DNA of 64,000 nt, taken from assembly GCA_966250015.1 (NCBI GenBank), contig CBINFS010000012.1, positions 1-64,000 on the forward strand, given 5' to 3'. Origin of the DNA: CBINFS01 sp966250015. GTDB taxonomy: Bacteria; Bacteroidota; Rhodothermia; Rhodothermales; DASSAV01. Positions 9,547-18,174 of the stretch are shown in pieces. The position numbers were made by a program, and so were the translations under genes. The notes below the pieces were generated by a model. That model saw only the letters and a program-made list of their open reading frames with translations, had not been told where the DNA came from and ran no database searches. How positions within the stretch are numbered: position 1 is the stretch's first letter; each line of letters opens with the position of its first letter.

Positions 9547-9580
9547 AAAAAGGGCAGTGATCGAACCGCTGCCCTTTTTC
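9547..9580 (+). terminator. Rho-independent terminator after the copA/cupredoxin unit
   Basis: A 13-base stem (9547-9559 with 9567-9579, one G-T pair) around ATCGAAC contains GGGCAG/CTGCCC and is followed by a T-rich tract. Confidence 0.85.
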
Positions 9581-9785
9581 TTTTCAAATGTGTTCAGGGT
9601 GCCTGTCATGAAATTTGTCGAATCTGGTACGTACCGTTACGAAAGGCAGGTATGCCATCCTGTCAGGAAGGATTGACTGGTACGCTTTTGGAACCTTGGC
9701 GGGGGACGCCCGGAATAATCCTATCCTTCCGGCACTACCGCCGTTCCGGGCCTGAACGAGACTATAGATCATTGCATTTGATAGA

Positions 9786-12410
9786 ATGAACCTGCAAAAA
9801 TTTACCGTCAAGGCCCAGGAGGCCGTTCAACAGGCCATGGAGATCGCGGCGTCCCGCAATCACCAGGGGATCGAGCCGCCGCACCTGATGAAGGCCTTTC
9901 TCCAGGATGAAAACAGCATCGTGGTCTCGATTCTCCGGAAGCTCGAGACCAACCTGGATCTCCTGAACCGACAAATCGACGAGGCGCTCGAGAAGCTTCC
10001 GGTCGTCACTGGCGCCAGCGTCTCAGGGCAGTACGTCGGGCAGGACCTGAAAAAGGTATTCGACCGCGCTCTGGCCGAAGCCGAGCTGCTCAAGGACGAG
10101 TACATCTCCAGCGAGCACCTGTTTGTCGCCCTGGCTGAATCGAAGGACCGGGTCGGACAGGCGCTACGCGATCAGGGCGTTACGAAAGAGCAAGTGCTCA
10201 ACGTGCTCCGGGAGATCAGGGGCAACCAGCGCGTCATCGACCCGTACGCCGAGAACCGGTACGAAGCGCTCAAACGGTACGCCCGCGACCTGAACGACCT
10301 GGCCCGGCGTGGCAAGATCGATCCGGTGATTGGTCGCGACGAGGAGATCCGCCGCGTGCTGCAAATTCTATCGAGGCGAACGAAAAACAACCCCGTGCTC
10401 GTCGGCGAGCCGGGCGTCGGAAAAACCGCGATTGCCGAAGGCATCGCCATCCGAATCGTCCAGGGCGACGTACCCGAAGGGCTCAAGGACAAACGTATCG
10501 CAGCGCTCGACATGGGCGCCCTCATCGCCGGAGCGAAATACCGGGGTGAGTTCGAAGACCGGCTCAAGGCCGTCGTGAAGGAAGTGACCGACTCAGACGG
10601 AGAGGTCATCCTGTTCATCGACGAGATCCACACCCTGGTGGGCGCCGGCGCGGCCGAAGGGGCGATGGATGCGGCCAACATCCTGAAGCCCGCCCTCGCA
10701 CGCGGCGAGCTGCGCGCCATAGGCGCCACGACCCTCGACGAGTACCGCAAGCACCTCGAAAAGGACAAGGCGCTCGAACGCCGGTTCCAGACGGTACTCG
10801 TCGACGAACCGTCCGTCGAGGATACGATCTCCATCCTGCGGGGCATCAAAGAACGGTACGAGGTGCACCACGGCATCCGGATCAACGACGCCGCGCTGGT
10901 CGCCGCCGCCGAGCTCAGCCACCGGTACATCACCGACCGCTTCCTCCCCGATAAGGCCATCGACCTGATCGACGAAGCGGCGGCCCGCCTTCGCATCGAG
11001 ATCGATTCGCTGCCCGAGGACCTCGACCAGCTCGAACGCCAGATCCGTCAGCTCGAGATCGAACGCGAAGCCGTCAAGCGGGATAAGGACGATGAAAAGC
11101 TCTCCCGAATAAACGAGCAGATCGCCAATCTCGACGCCGAGCGGCAGGAGCTCCGCGCCCGCTGGCAGCAGGAAAAAGAGCTGATCCAGCGCGTGCAAAA
11201 GGCAAAAGAGCAGATCGACCAGCTCCGCGTGGAAGCTGAAAACCTCGAACGGAAAGGCGAATACGGAGGCGTTGCCGAGCTACGCTACGGCCGCATCCCG
11301 CAGCTCGAGCACGAAATCGAAGAAATCAACGCGAGGCTGGCCGAAATCCAGGCGCAGGGCGCCCTGCTTAAGGAAGAGATCGACGCCGAAGACATCGCGA
11401 GCATCGTGTCGAAGTGGACGGGCATCCCGGTTGCTCGAATGCTCGAAAGTGAGCGTATGAAGCTGCTGCGCATGGAAGACGCGCTCGAGAAACGCGTCGT
11501 CGGCCAGCCCGAAGCGCTCAAGGCCGTCTCCAATGCCGTTCGGCGGGGGCGTGCCGGTCTTCAGGAGGAAAGCCGTCCGATCGGGTCCTTCATCTTCCTC
11601 GGAACGACGGGTGTCGGAAAGACCGAACTGGCCAAGGCGCTCGCCGAGTTCCTGTTCAACGACGAGAACGCGATCGTGCGAATCGACATGAGCGAGTACC
11701 AGGAGCGCCACACCGTCAGCCGCCTGGTCGGTGCACCTCCGGGATACGTCGGCTACGAGGAGGGCGGGCAGCTCACCGAAGCCGTCCACCGCAGACCCTA
11801 TTCTGTCGTCTTGCTCGACGAGATCGAAAAGGCCCACCCGGAGGTCTTCAACATCCTGCTCCAGGTGCTCGACGACGGCCGCCTGACCGACAACAAGGGC
11901 CGGACCGCCGACTTCCGGAACGCCATCATCATCATGACCAGCAACCTGGGCTCAGACATCATCCGCGACCGGATGCAGGCGTTCAAGGGTGAGATGCCCC
12001 CCGAAGAGGAAAACCGGCTCCAGGACGAGCTGATGAACATGCTCAAACAACGCATGCGGCCCGAGTTCCTCAACCGTATCGACGAGATCGTCATGTTCCG
12101 ACCGCTCGGCAAGGAACAGATACGCGAGATCGTCGAGATCCAGTTCGCCCGGATCAAGCAGATGGCGTGGAAGAACCACCGCATCGACCTTTCACTCACC
12201 GATTCGGCCAGGGACTGGCTTGCCGAGCAGGGTTACGATCCCATCTTCGGTGCACGCCCGCTCAAGCGGGTACTGCAACGTGAGGTAGCCAACCGGCTCG
12301 CCGAGCAGATCCTCTCCGGCAAAATCCACGATGGAGAGCACATTGAAATCGACTTGAAAGGCGACGCCCTGTCGTTCGACCGGGTGGGAGAAGCCGAACC
12401 GGTAGCGTGA
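9786..12410 (+). CDS. clpB: ClpB protein disaggregase
   Basis: Hexameric AAA+ chaperone that, with DnaK, pulls proteins out of aggregates. An N-terminal Clp_N domain (about 1-145) is followed by the first AAA+ module with Walker A GEPGVGKT (207-214), a ClpB-type coiled-coil middle domain (about 405-530, rich in Glu/Arg heptads), then the second module with GTTGVGKT (606-613) and the C-terminal small domain. The middle domain and the absence of a ClpP-binding loop distinguish it from ClpA/ClpC. At 874 residues it has normal length. No CIRCE element or clear heat-shock promoter was seen upstream, and there is no strong Shine-Dalgarno. A terminator follows directly. Confidence 0.96.
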   Translation: MNLQKFTVKAQEAVQQAMEIAASRNHQGIEPPHLMKAFLQDENSIVVSILRKLETNLDLLNRQIDEALEKLPVVTGASVSGQYVGQDLKKVFDRALAEAELLKDEYISSEHLFVALAESKDRVGQALRDQGVTKEQVLNVLREIRGNQRVIDPYAENRYEALKRYARDLNDLARRGKIDPVIGRDEEIRRVLQILSRRTKNNPVLVGEPGVGKTAIAEGIAIRIVQGDVPEGLKDKRIAALDMGALIAGAKYRGEFEDRLKAVVKEVTDSDGEVILFIDEIHTLVGAGAAEGAMDAANILKPALARGELRAIGATTLDEYRKHLEKDKALERRFQTVLVDEPSVEDTISILRGIKERYEVHHGIRINDAALVAAAELSHRYITDRFLPDKAIDLIDEAAARLRIEIDSLPEDLDQLERQIRQLEIEREAVKRDKDDEKLSRINEQIANLDAERQELRARWQQEKELIQRVQKAKEQIDQLRVEAENLERKGEYGGVAELRYGRIPQLEHEIEEINARLAEIQAQGALLKEEIDAEDIASIVSKWTGIPVARMLESERMKLLRMEDALEKRVVGQPEALKAVSNAVRRGRAGLQEESRPIGSFIFLGTTGVGKTELAKALAEFLFNDENAIVRIDMSEYQERHTVSRLVGAPPGYVGYEEGGQLTEAVHRRPYSVVLLDEIEKAHPEVFNILLQVLDDGRLTDNKGRTADFRNAIIIMTSNLGSDIIRDRMQAFKGEMPPEEENRLQDELMNMLKQRMRPEFLNRIDEIVMFRPLGKEQIREIVEIQFARIKQMAWKNHRIDLSLTDSARDWLAEQGYDPIFGARPLKRVLQREVANRLAEQILSGKIHDGEHIEIDLKGDALSFDRVGEAEPVA

Positions 12411-12421
12411 TGCAGAAAATC

Positions 12422-12443
12422 GGGGGCTTCGGCCCCCTTTTTT
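12422..12443 (+). terminator. Rho-independent terminator after clpB
   Basis: GGGGGC/GCCCCC stem with a TTCG tetraloop and a run of six T, starting 12 bases after the clpB stop codon. Confidence 0.93.
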
Positions 12444-12642
12444 ATTGCCCTGTACCTACCCATACGTTTTTCACGCGAAACGGCAGGAGCAATCCTTACC
12501 TTTTAATGAATATCCTGCTTATCCGACAGACCACGCGGTTCGCGGCAACTCATGGCTTGCTTGGCGGTTCATGCCTGCGTTTATTACCGCCCGGCCAGAA
12601 GGTTGGTTTGGTATAGGAATTCCGTGAAGCCGAAAAGGCAGC

Positions 12643-15600
12643 ATGTACCTCAGCAAGCTCGAATTACAAGGATTTAAAAGCTTTGCCCAACGCACGGTGG
12701 TCACCTTCGACCCCGGTATTACGGCGATCGTGGGTCCGAACGGGTGCGGGAAGTCAAACATCGTCGACGCGGTCCGCTGGGTGATCGGCGAGCAGCGTGC
12801 CCGTATCCTTCGCTCCGACAAGATGGAGAACGTCATCTTCAACGGCACGTCGAAGCGCAAGGCCTTGGGCATGGCAGAGGTGCTGTTGACCATCGAGAAC
12901 ACGCACGGGATCCTCCCCATCGAGTACTCCGAAGTGACCCTGGGCCGAAGGCTCTACCGCTCCGGCGAGTCCGAATATCTTTTGAACGGGGTCAAATGCA
13001 GGCTTCAGGACATTACGGACCTCTTCATGGATACCGGCATGGGCGCCGGAGCCTACTCGGTGATCGAGCTCAAGATGATCGAGGAGATCCTGTCGGAGAA
13101 TGCTCAGGACCGTCGCCGTTTGTTCGAAGAAGCCGCCGGCATCACAAAGTACAAGCTCCGCCGGAAGCAGGCGTACGGGAAGCTCGACAGCACACAGGCC
13201 GACCTGATCAGGCTGCGTGATCTGACCGACGAGATCGAAAAACGAGTCCGTGGCTTGAAACGGCAGGCGGAACGAGCCGCAAAATACAAGGAGCTCTCGC
13301 AGCGGCTCGAAGAGCTCGAACGGGCGCTAGCCCAGATCGAATACGACCGCCTGACGGCAACCCGGGACGCCCTCGAGACCGACGCCGCCAGGGCGCGCGT
13401 CGAGATCGAACGCTACACCACCCTGCTGGCAACCGAAGAAGCGCGACTCGAGGCGCTCAAGGTTAAGCTCACCGATCAAGAGCAGAGCCTGTCCGGGCGA
13501 CGGCGCGCTTTGAACGCTTACCTCGAGTCCGTTCGCAGCCTCGAATCCGAAGTGCGCCTCGACCAGGAACGCCTCGACGCCTCCCGGCGCGAACTCGATC
13601 GGCTGCTTCGCGAGAAAGAAGAGGCCAAAGAGCGCCGCGAGGCAACTCATGCAGCCCTCGAGCAATGCGAAAAGGACCTTGCCGCGGCTGCTCCCCTGCT
13701 CGAAGAATCGATACGTCTTCAGCAGAAAGCGCAGGAAGCGCGCGATAACGCCCGCGCCGTCGCCGACGAACAGCGCGAAACGGTACAGGCTCTCCGAGCG
13801 AAAGAACGAAAAGCCGACGAGGCACGCTCGGAAACCCGCAGCCGGCTCGACCGCCTCACGAGCCGCCTGGAGATGCTCGAACAGGATCACGAGCGGACGG
13901 TCGCCAAGGCATCCAGTGCAGATGAAGCGTCAGGCGAAATCGAAGCACGCCGGCGCCTCGCCTCGCGAGGACTCGAGGAAGCCCGGATCGCGCTGGACAC
14001 CGCCCGAAAAGCCTTTGAAAAAGCCGCCGAGGCGCTCGAACAGAAAAAAACGGCTCTGGCCTCCGCCACTGAGAAACTCCAGCTCCTCGAAAGGCAACGC
14101 GATGCAGTGGCGGCAGAGGTGGGCCTCCTTGAAAGCCTCGTCGCGTCGTATGAAGCGTTCCCGGATGCCGTCCAGTTCCTGGCCCACACCCCCGACTGGC
14201 GGGCCGGCGAATTGCAGACCGTTTCCGACGTGCTCGCGTGCGACGAACGCGATCGCTTCGCACTCGACGCCGCACTCGGCGACTTCGCCTCCTGCATCGT
14301 TGTTCGCTCGCACGATGAAGCCCGTCAGGCGGTCAACCTGCTCCGGTCCGAGCAGAAAGGCCGTGCTACGTTCCTGGTGCTCGACCAGCTAAAGGGTCTA
14401 CCCTCCACCTCTACCACAGTCCGGCCTGAAGGAATATCTTTTCAGCCCTTGCTGGACGTGATCAAGGTATCCGATCCCGCCTACAGGTGCCTGGCCGCGC
14501 TGCTCCTGCATGATTGCTACGTCGTCGATACCGAGGAAGAAGCCCGTGAGGCTGCCGCTCAGGCCGAGCCCCCCGCCCGATTTTTCGCCCGCACCGGGGA
14601 CTGGTTCGATTCGAGCGGCCTGCTTCGCGCCGGCAGCACGTCCGACGCAACCTCGCCGGTGATCGACCGGATGGGCAGAAGGGAACAGCTTGCCGCACTC
14701 CGCCTCGACCTGCAAAAAGTCGAGGACACCCTCGCCGAGAGCCAGGTAGAGGTCGATACGTTGCGCAAAGAGCTAGGCTCGATCCCGTATGAAACGTGCC
14801 GAGCAGAGGTAACGAAGCTGGAGCGAGCCCTTACCGAAGCGGAAAAAGAAAACGAGCGTGTCGCCATCGAAGCCCGGAACGTCGCCCAGCGTGCGGACGA
14901 GCTTACCGACCGCATCAAAACACTCGAACGAGAGATCGAGTCCGGACGCGCGCAGATCGGTGAGCTTGAGCTGGCAGCCCGATCGGCCGACGAAAACCTA
15001 CAGGCAATCCGATCCGAGCGAGCACTGGCGGAAGAAAGGTTCCAGTCGGCCGAAGCCGAAAGCCGGCTCACGCTCGACCGATACAACGAAGCCACTGTGG
15101 CTGTCGTGCAGGCCCGCAACCGGTACGACAACCTGAAACGCGAAGTCGACAGGCTCCGCCAGAGCCTGCACGAGCTCCACGAAACTGCAAATAGCCGGCA
15201 GGCGCAGATCGAAGAGCTCCGTCAGAAGATCGCGGCCGATCGTGAGCACCACGCAGCGCTCGAAGAACAGATCAAGACCGTCAGCGAAGACCACACGGGG
15301 CTCAGGGAAGCCGTGGAGTCGATGGAGATGGCTTTGAGGGAAACCCGATCCGAGATCGCCGAGGTCGAGGCATCGTTACGAACGATCCGGCAACAACGGG
15401 AGCAGTACATCCGCGAAGAGAACAGCCACGCCGTCAGGCTGGCCGAAGTTCAGACCCGCATCGCCGACCTCGTCCAGAACATCGAGGATGATTACCAGTT
15501 TTCGCTTCACGAACAACGAGTACCACTCAGCGACGACCTGGACGAGATGTCAGCCCGGCAGGAAGTTCAGGAGCTCCGTGAAAAGATCCGGTCGCTCGGC

Positions 15601-16215
15601 GGAGTGAACGAGCTGGCGCTCGAAAACTACGAAGAGGAGAAGGAACGCCTCGACTTCCTGGTCAGCCAGCGGAACGACCTCGAACGTGCAGAATCCACCC
15701 TCCTTCAGACGATCAAAGAGATCAATGAAACGGCGGCTGCACGATTCCTGGAAACCTACGACCTCATCCAGTCGAACTTCGTCCGCATTTTCACCGAGCT
15801 CTTCGGCGAGGGCGCAACGGCGGGACTCGAAATGAACGACCCAGGCGATCCGCTTGAATCCGCCATCGAGATCATGGCAAAACCGCGAGGAAAGCGGCCG
15901 ACCACCATCACCCAGCTTTCTGGTGGAGAAAAAACGCTTACGGCGATCGCCCTCCTCTTCGCCATCTATCTCGTAAAGCCAAGCCCATTCTGCATTCTCG
16001 ACGAGGTGGATGCCCCGCTCGACGATGCGAACGTCGAACGGTTTATGCGCCTGATCCGCGACTTTTCGTCGAGGACCCAGTTCATCCTCGTTACCCACAA
16101 CAAACGTACGATGGAAGCGGCCGACCGGATGTATGGCGTGACCATGCAGGAGCAGGGAGTGTCGAGTCTCGTCGGGGTCAGGTTCGACGAAGCGCTGGCG
16201 GCGGTGAATGAATAA
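12643..16215 (+). CDS. smc: Chromosome segregation ATPase SMC
   Basis: Condensin-type ATPase that organises and segregates the chromosome with ScpA and ScpB. Walker A GPNGCGKSN is at 31-39. Two long coiled coils (about 165-500 and 670-1010) flank a hinge at about 510-640. The C-terminal head has the signature LSGGEK (1092-1097) and Walker B FCILDEVDAPLDD with the catalytic Glu at 1121. The length of 1190 residues is standard. scpA and scpB are not in this window. It lies between the clpB terminator and a small membrane/HTH/uppS unit. Confidence 0.96.
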   Translation: MYLSKLELQGFKSFAQRTVVTFDPGITAIVGPNGCGKSNIVDAVRWVIGEQRARILRSDKMENVIFNGTSKRKALGMAEVLLTIENTHGILPIEYSEVTLGRRLYRSGESEYLLNGVKCRLQDITDLFMDTGMGAGAYSVIELKMIEEILSENAQDRRRLFEEAAGITKYKLRRKQAYGKLDSTQADLIRLRDLTDEIEKRVRGLKRQAERAAKYKELSQRLEELERALAQIEYDRLTATRDALETDAARARVEIERYTTLLATEEARLEALKVKLTDQEQSLSGRRRALNAYLESVRSLESEVRLDQERLDASRRELDRLLREKEEAKERREATHAALEQCEKDLAAAAPLLEESIRLQQKAQEARDNARAVADEQRETVQALRAKERKADEARSETRSRLDRLTSRLEMLEQDHERTVAKASSADEASGEIEARRRLASRGLEEARIALDTARKAFEKAAEALEQKKTALASATEKLQLLERQRDAVAAEVGLLESLVASYEAFPDAVQFLAHTPDWRAGELQTVSDVLACDERDRFALDAALGDFASCIVVRSHDEARQAVNLLRSEQKGRATFLVLDQLKGLPSTSTTVRPEGISFQPLLDVIKVSDPAYRCLAALLLHDCYVVDTEEEAREAAAQAEPPARFFARTGDWFDSSGLLRAGSTSDATSPVIDRMGRREQLAALRLDLQKVEDTLAESQVEVDTLRKELGSIPYETCRAEVTKLERALTEAEKENERVAIEARNVAQRADELTDRIKTLEREIESGRAQIGELELAARSADENLQAIRSERALAEERFQSAEAESRLTLDRYNEATVAVVQARNRYDNLKREVDRLRQSLHELHETANSRQAQIEELRQKIAADREHHAALEEQIKTVSEDHTGLREAVESMEMALRETRSEIAEVEASLRTIRQQREQYIREENSHAVRLAEVQTRIADLVQNIEDDYQFSLHEQRVPLSDDLDEMSARQEVQELREKIRSLGGVNELALENYEEEKERLDFLVSQRNDLERAESTLLQTIKEINETAAARFLETYDLIQSNFVRIFTELFGEGATAGLEMNDPGDPLESAIEIMAKPRGKRPTTITQLSGGEKTLTAIALLFAIYLVKPSPFCILDEVDAPLDDANVERFMRLIRDFSSRTQFILVTHNKRTMEAADRMYGVTMQEQGVSSLVGVRFDEALAAVNE

Positions 16216-16295
16216 GAAAAAACCGATGCGTCCACGGAACACCCATTTACTTTATATCGTAAAGCGCTTTGTTTCAACCACCGGAGAATACCAAC

Positions 16296-16922
16296 ATGCC
16301 CGACAGGTGGAAAGACCGGCCGCCGATCGTACGTCCGGCGCCTCAAGACAAGCCGCTCGAAGAGCACGCTGAGGAGCATCTGCGTTTCATCCGGGACGTC
16401 ATGGCACGCTCGGGGTCGTTCACGGCCGTGCCCGGGTGGGGCAGCGTCATCATGGGGCTCACTGCGCTGATCGCAGCCCCCATCGCCATGGCGCAAAAGT
16501 CGCCGGAGATCTGGCTCCTGACCTGGTTCGTCGAGGCGACACTTGCCGTAGGCATCGGCACCGCAGCGCTCGTCCTGAAAGCCCGGCGCGTCGGCACCCC
16601 GCTCAATTCCGGAGCAGGCCGCAAGTACGTGCTGAGCCTGGTACCCTCTATGCTCGCAGGCGTCGTTCTGACGGCCGCCCTCTGGCGTGCCGGAGAAATT
16701 TCACTGCTCCCCGGCCTCTGGCTCCTGCTCTACGGCGCCGGAACGGTAACGGGAGGGGCGTTTTCGGTCAAGGCTGTGCCCCTTACCGGGTTCTCCTTCA
16801 TGCTCGTAGGAGCGGTTGCCCTGCTCGTCCCATTCTGGTGGGCCAACGTCCTCCTGGCAGCCGGATTCGGCGGCCTGCACATTCTTTTTGGTTTGATCAT
16901 CGCAAAACGTCATGGCGGATAA
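16296..16922 (+). CDS. Multi-pass membrane protein of unknown function
   Basis: A 208-residue protein with a soluble, charged N-terminus (about 1-45, rich in Pro, Arg and Glu) followed by roughly five to six hydrophobic segments to the end. I chose the ATG at 16296 because GGAGA lies 8 bases upstream; an upstream TTG at 16269 is in frame but less likely. Its last 11 bases overlap the start of the next gene, a winged-helix regulator, so the two are translationally coupled. Such membrane-protein/HTH pairs are seen in Bacteroidota. Function is not recognised; sensing or modulating the regulator is only a guess. Confidence 0.75.
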   Translation: MPDRWKDRPPIVRPAPQDKPLEEHAEEHLRFIRDVMARSGSFTAVPGWGSVIMGLTALIAAPIAMAQKSPEIWLLTWFVEATLAVGIGTAALVLKARRVGTPLNSGAGRKYVLSLVPSMLAGVVLTAALWRAGEISLLPGLWLLLYGAGTVTGGAFSVKAVPLTGFSFMLVGAVALLVPFWWANVLLAAGFGGLHILFGLIIAKRHGG

Positions 16923-17289
16923 AATCAGGCCTCGTAAGTCTGTCCACCGCTCCCATATGAACGCGGACGTCTTCGCGGTCGAGCTGGACCGGATCATCCA
17001 CGAACGAATCCGGCTCGGCATCGTGAGCGCCCTGGCGACCGGTGAAGTGCTGAGCTTCAATGCGCTGAAAACCCTTCTGAATACGACGGACGGCAACCTG
17101 AGCGTACACGCCCGCAAGCTCGAAGAAGCCGGCTACATCACCTGCACCAAATCGTTCGACGACCGGACCCCGAAAACGGAGTACGAGCTCACCCGTGAAG
17201 GAAGAAAGGCGCTCGAAGGGTATCTCGATCAGATGGAGCGCATCATCCAGGCGGCACGCAATAGCCGGCCTGCCAATTCGATACGGTAA
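16912..17289 (+). CDS. Winged-helix transcriptional regulator (HTH_34 type)
   Basis: A 125-residue DNA-binding protein. The core (about 25-105) is a winged helix: helices ERIRLGIVSALA, SFNALKTLLNTT and GNLSVHARKLEEAG (recognition helix), then the wing with DDRTPKTEYELTREGRKAL. This matches small MarR/ArsR-like regulators of the HTH_34 group. No ligand domain or metal-binding cysteine pair is visible. It overlaps the upstream membrane protein by 11 bases and ends 6 bases before uppS, so the three form one transcript. It may regulate its own operon; the target is not shown. Confidence 0.82.
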   Translation: MADKIRPRKSVHRSHMNADVFAVELDRIIHERIRLGIVSALATGEVLSFNALKTLLNTTDGNLSVHARKLEEAGYITCTKSFDDRTPKTEYELTREGRKALEGYLDQMERIIQAARNSRPANSIR

Positions 17290-17295
17290 AAGTGT

Positions 17296-18060
17296 ATGTA
17301 CGTAAATAATCAGGCCACTTCGGAGCCGCCCATTCACGTCGCGATCATCATGGATGGAAATGGGAGGTGGGCAAGCGCCCGTAACCTCCCACGTACGGCC
17401 GGCCACAAAGCGGGCGCGGAAGCCGTCAGGCGTGTAGTCGAAGCCGCACCCAAAGTCGGCGTCGGAACCCTCACCCTGTACGCCTTCTCGTGCGAAAACT
17501 GGAAGCGGCCGTTCGAGGAGGTGTCCACCCTGATGCACCTTTTCCTCCACAACCTCCGCAAGGAAACCCCGAAGCTGTGTGAGAACGGGGTACGGCTGAA
17601 CATCATTGGCCGGAGGGACAGGTTCTCCGACAAGCTGCTCGCCGCCATAGAGCAGAGTGAAGCGGCTACCGCAAATGGTAAAACGTTGAACCTGCGCGTA
17701 GCGGTCGACTACTCTTCGCGTGACTCCATCATCGCCGCTGCCCGGTTGTTACCCAAAGACGGTCCCGTCGATCACGCCACCTTTGCCCGGACTCTAGCCC
17801 AGGCGAACCACGCGTACGAAGCGCCCGACGTCGACCTCCTCATCCGAACCGGCGGCGAGCAACGCCTCTCCAACTTCCTGCTCTGGGAGTGCTCGTATGC
17901 CGAGCTCTATTTCACCAGGCGTATGTGGCCGGATTTCGACAAACGCGATCTCGAACTTGCAATTGCCACCTTCCGGAAACGTGAACGACGCTTCGGAGGC
18001 CTGCCAGGACACTCCGAACCGGCCTTAGTAGGCAACGGCCAGGGTATGGCCCGCAAATGA
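17296..18060 (+). CDS. uppS: Undecaprenyl diphosphate synthase
   Basis: Cis-prenyltransferase that extends farnesyl diphosphate with isopentenyl diphosphate to C55 undecaprenyl diphosphate, the lipid carrier for peptidoglycan and other envelope glycans. The signature IIMDGNGRWA contains the catalytic Asp20. Further motifs are YAFSCENWKRP and, near the C-terminus, RTGGEQRLSNFLLWE, which binds the substrate phosphates, all intact. The 254-residue length is normal. It is third in a tight operon after the membrane protein and the HTH regulator; in many genomes it sits instead by cdsA or bamA, so this context is unusual. Confidence 0.95.
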   Translation: MYVNNQATSEPPIHVAIIMDGNGRWASARNLPRTAGHKAGAEAVRRVVEAAPKVGVGTLTLYAFSCENWKRPFEEVSTLMHLFLHNLRKETPKLCENGVRLNIIGRRDRFSDKLLAAIEQSEAATANGKTLNLRVAVDYSSRDSIIAAARLLPKDGPVDHATFARTLAQANHAYEAPDVDLLIRTGGEQRLSNFLLWECSYAELYFTRRMWPDFDKRDLELAIATFRKRERRFGGLPGHSEPALVGNGQGMARK

Positions 18061-18135
18061 ATCTGAGACGTATCGGGCGCGGTCGTGCCATTTTGTACGG
18101 GCACCCGTTTCACGTCTGAAGCTTCTCCGTTATAC

Positions 18136-18172
18136 TATCCTCCTGACTACCAGCCAACCATTCAGGAGGATA
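18136..18172 (+). promoter_or_regulatory. Perfect 11-base inverted repeat covering the Shine-Dalgarno
   Basis: TATCCTCCTGA (18136-18146) is mirrored by TCAGGAGGATA (18162-18172) around a 15-base loop. The right arm contains the whole AGGAGG ribosome-binding site of the next gene, whose ATG is at 18175. In RNA this would bury the site; in DNA it could be an operator, since TATACT (18131-18136) just upstream resembles a -10 element. Confidence 0.6.
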
Positions 18173-18174
18173 AA

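Noticed and set aside
9596..9785. CIRCE or another heat-shock element before clpB
   Set aside because: No TTAGCACTC-type inverted repeat is present.
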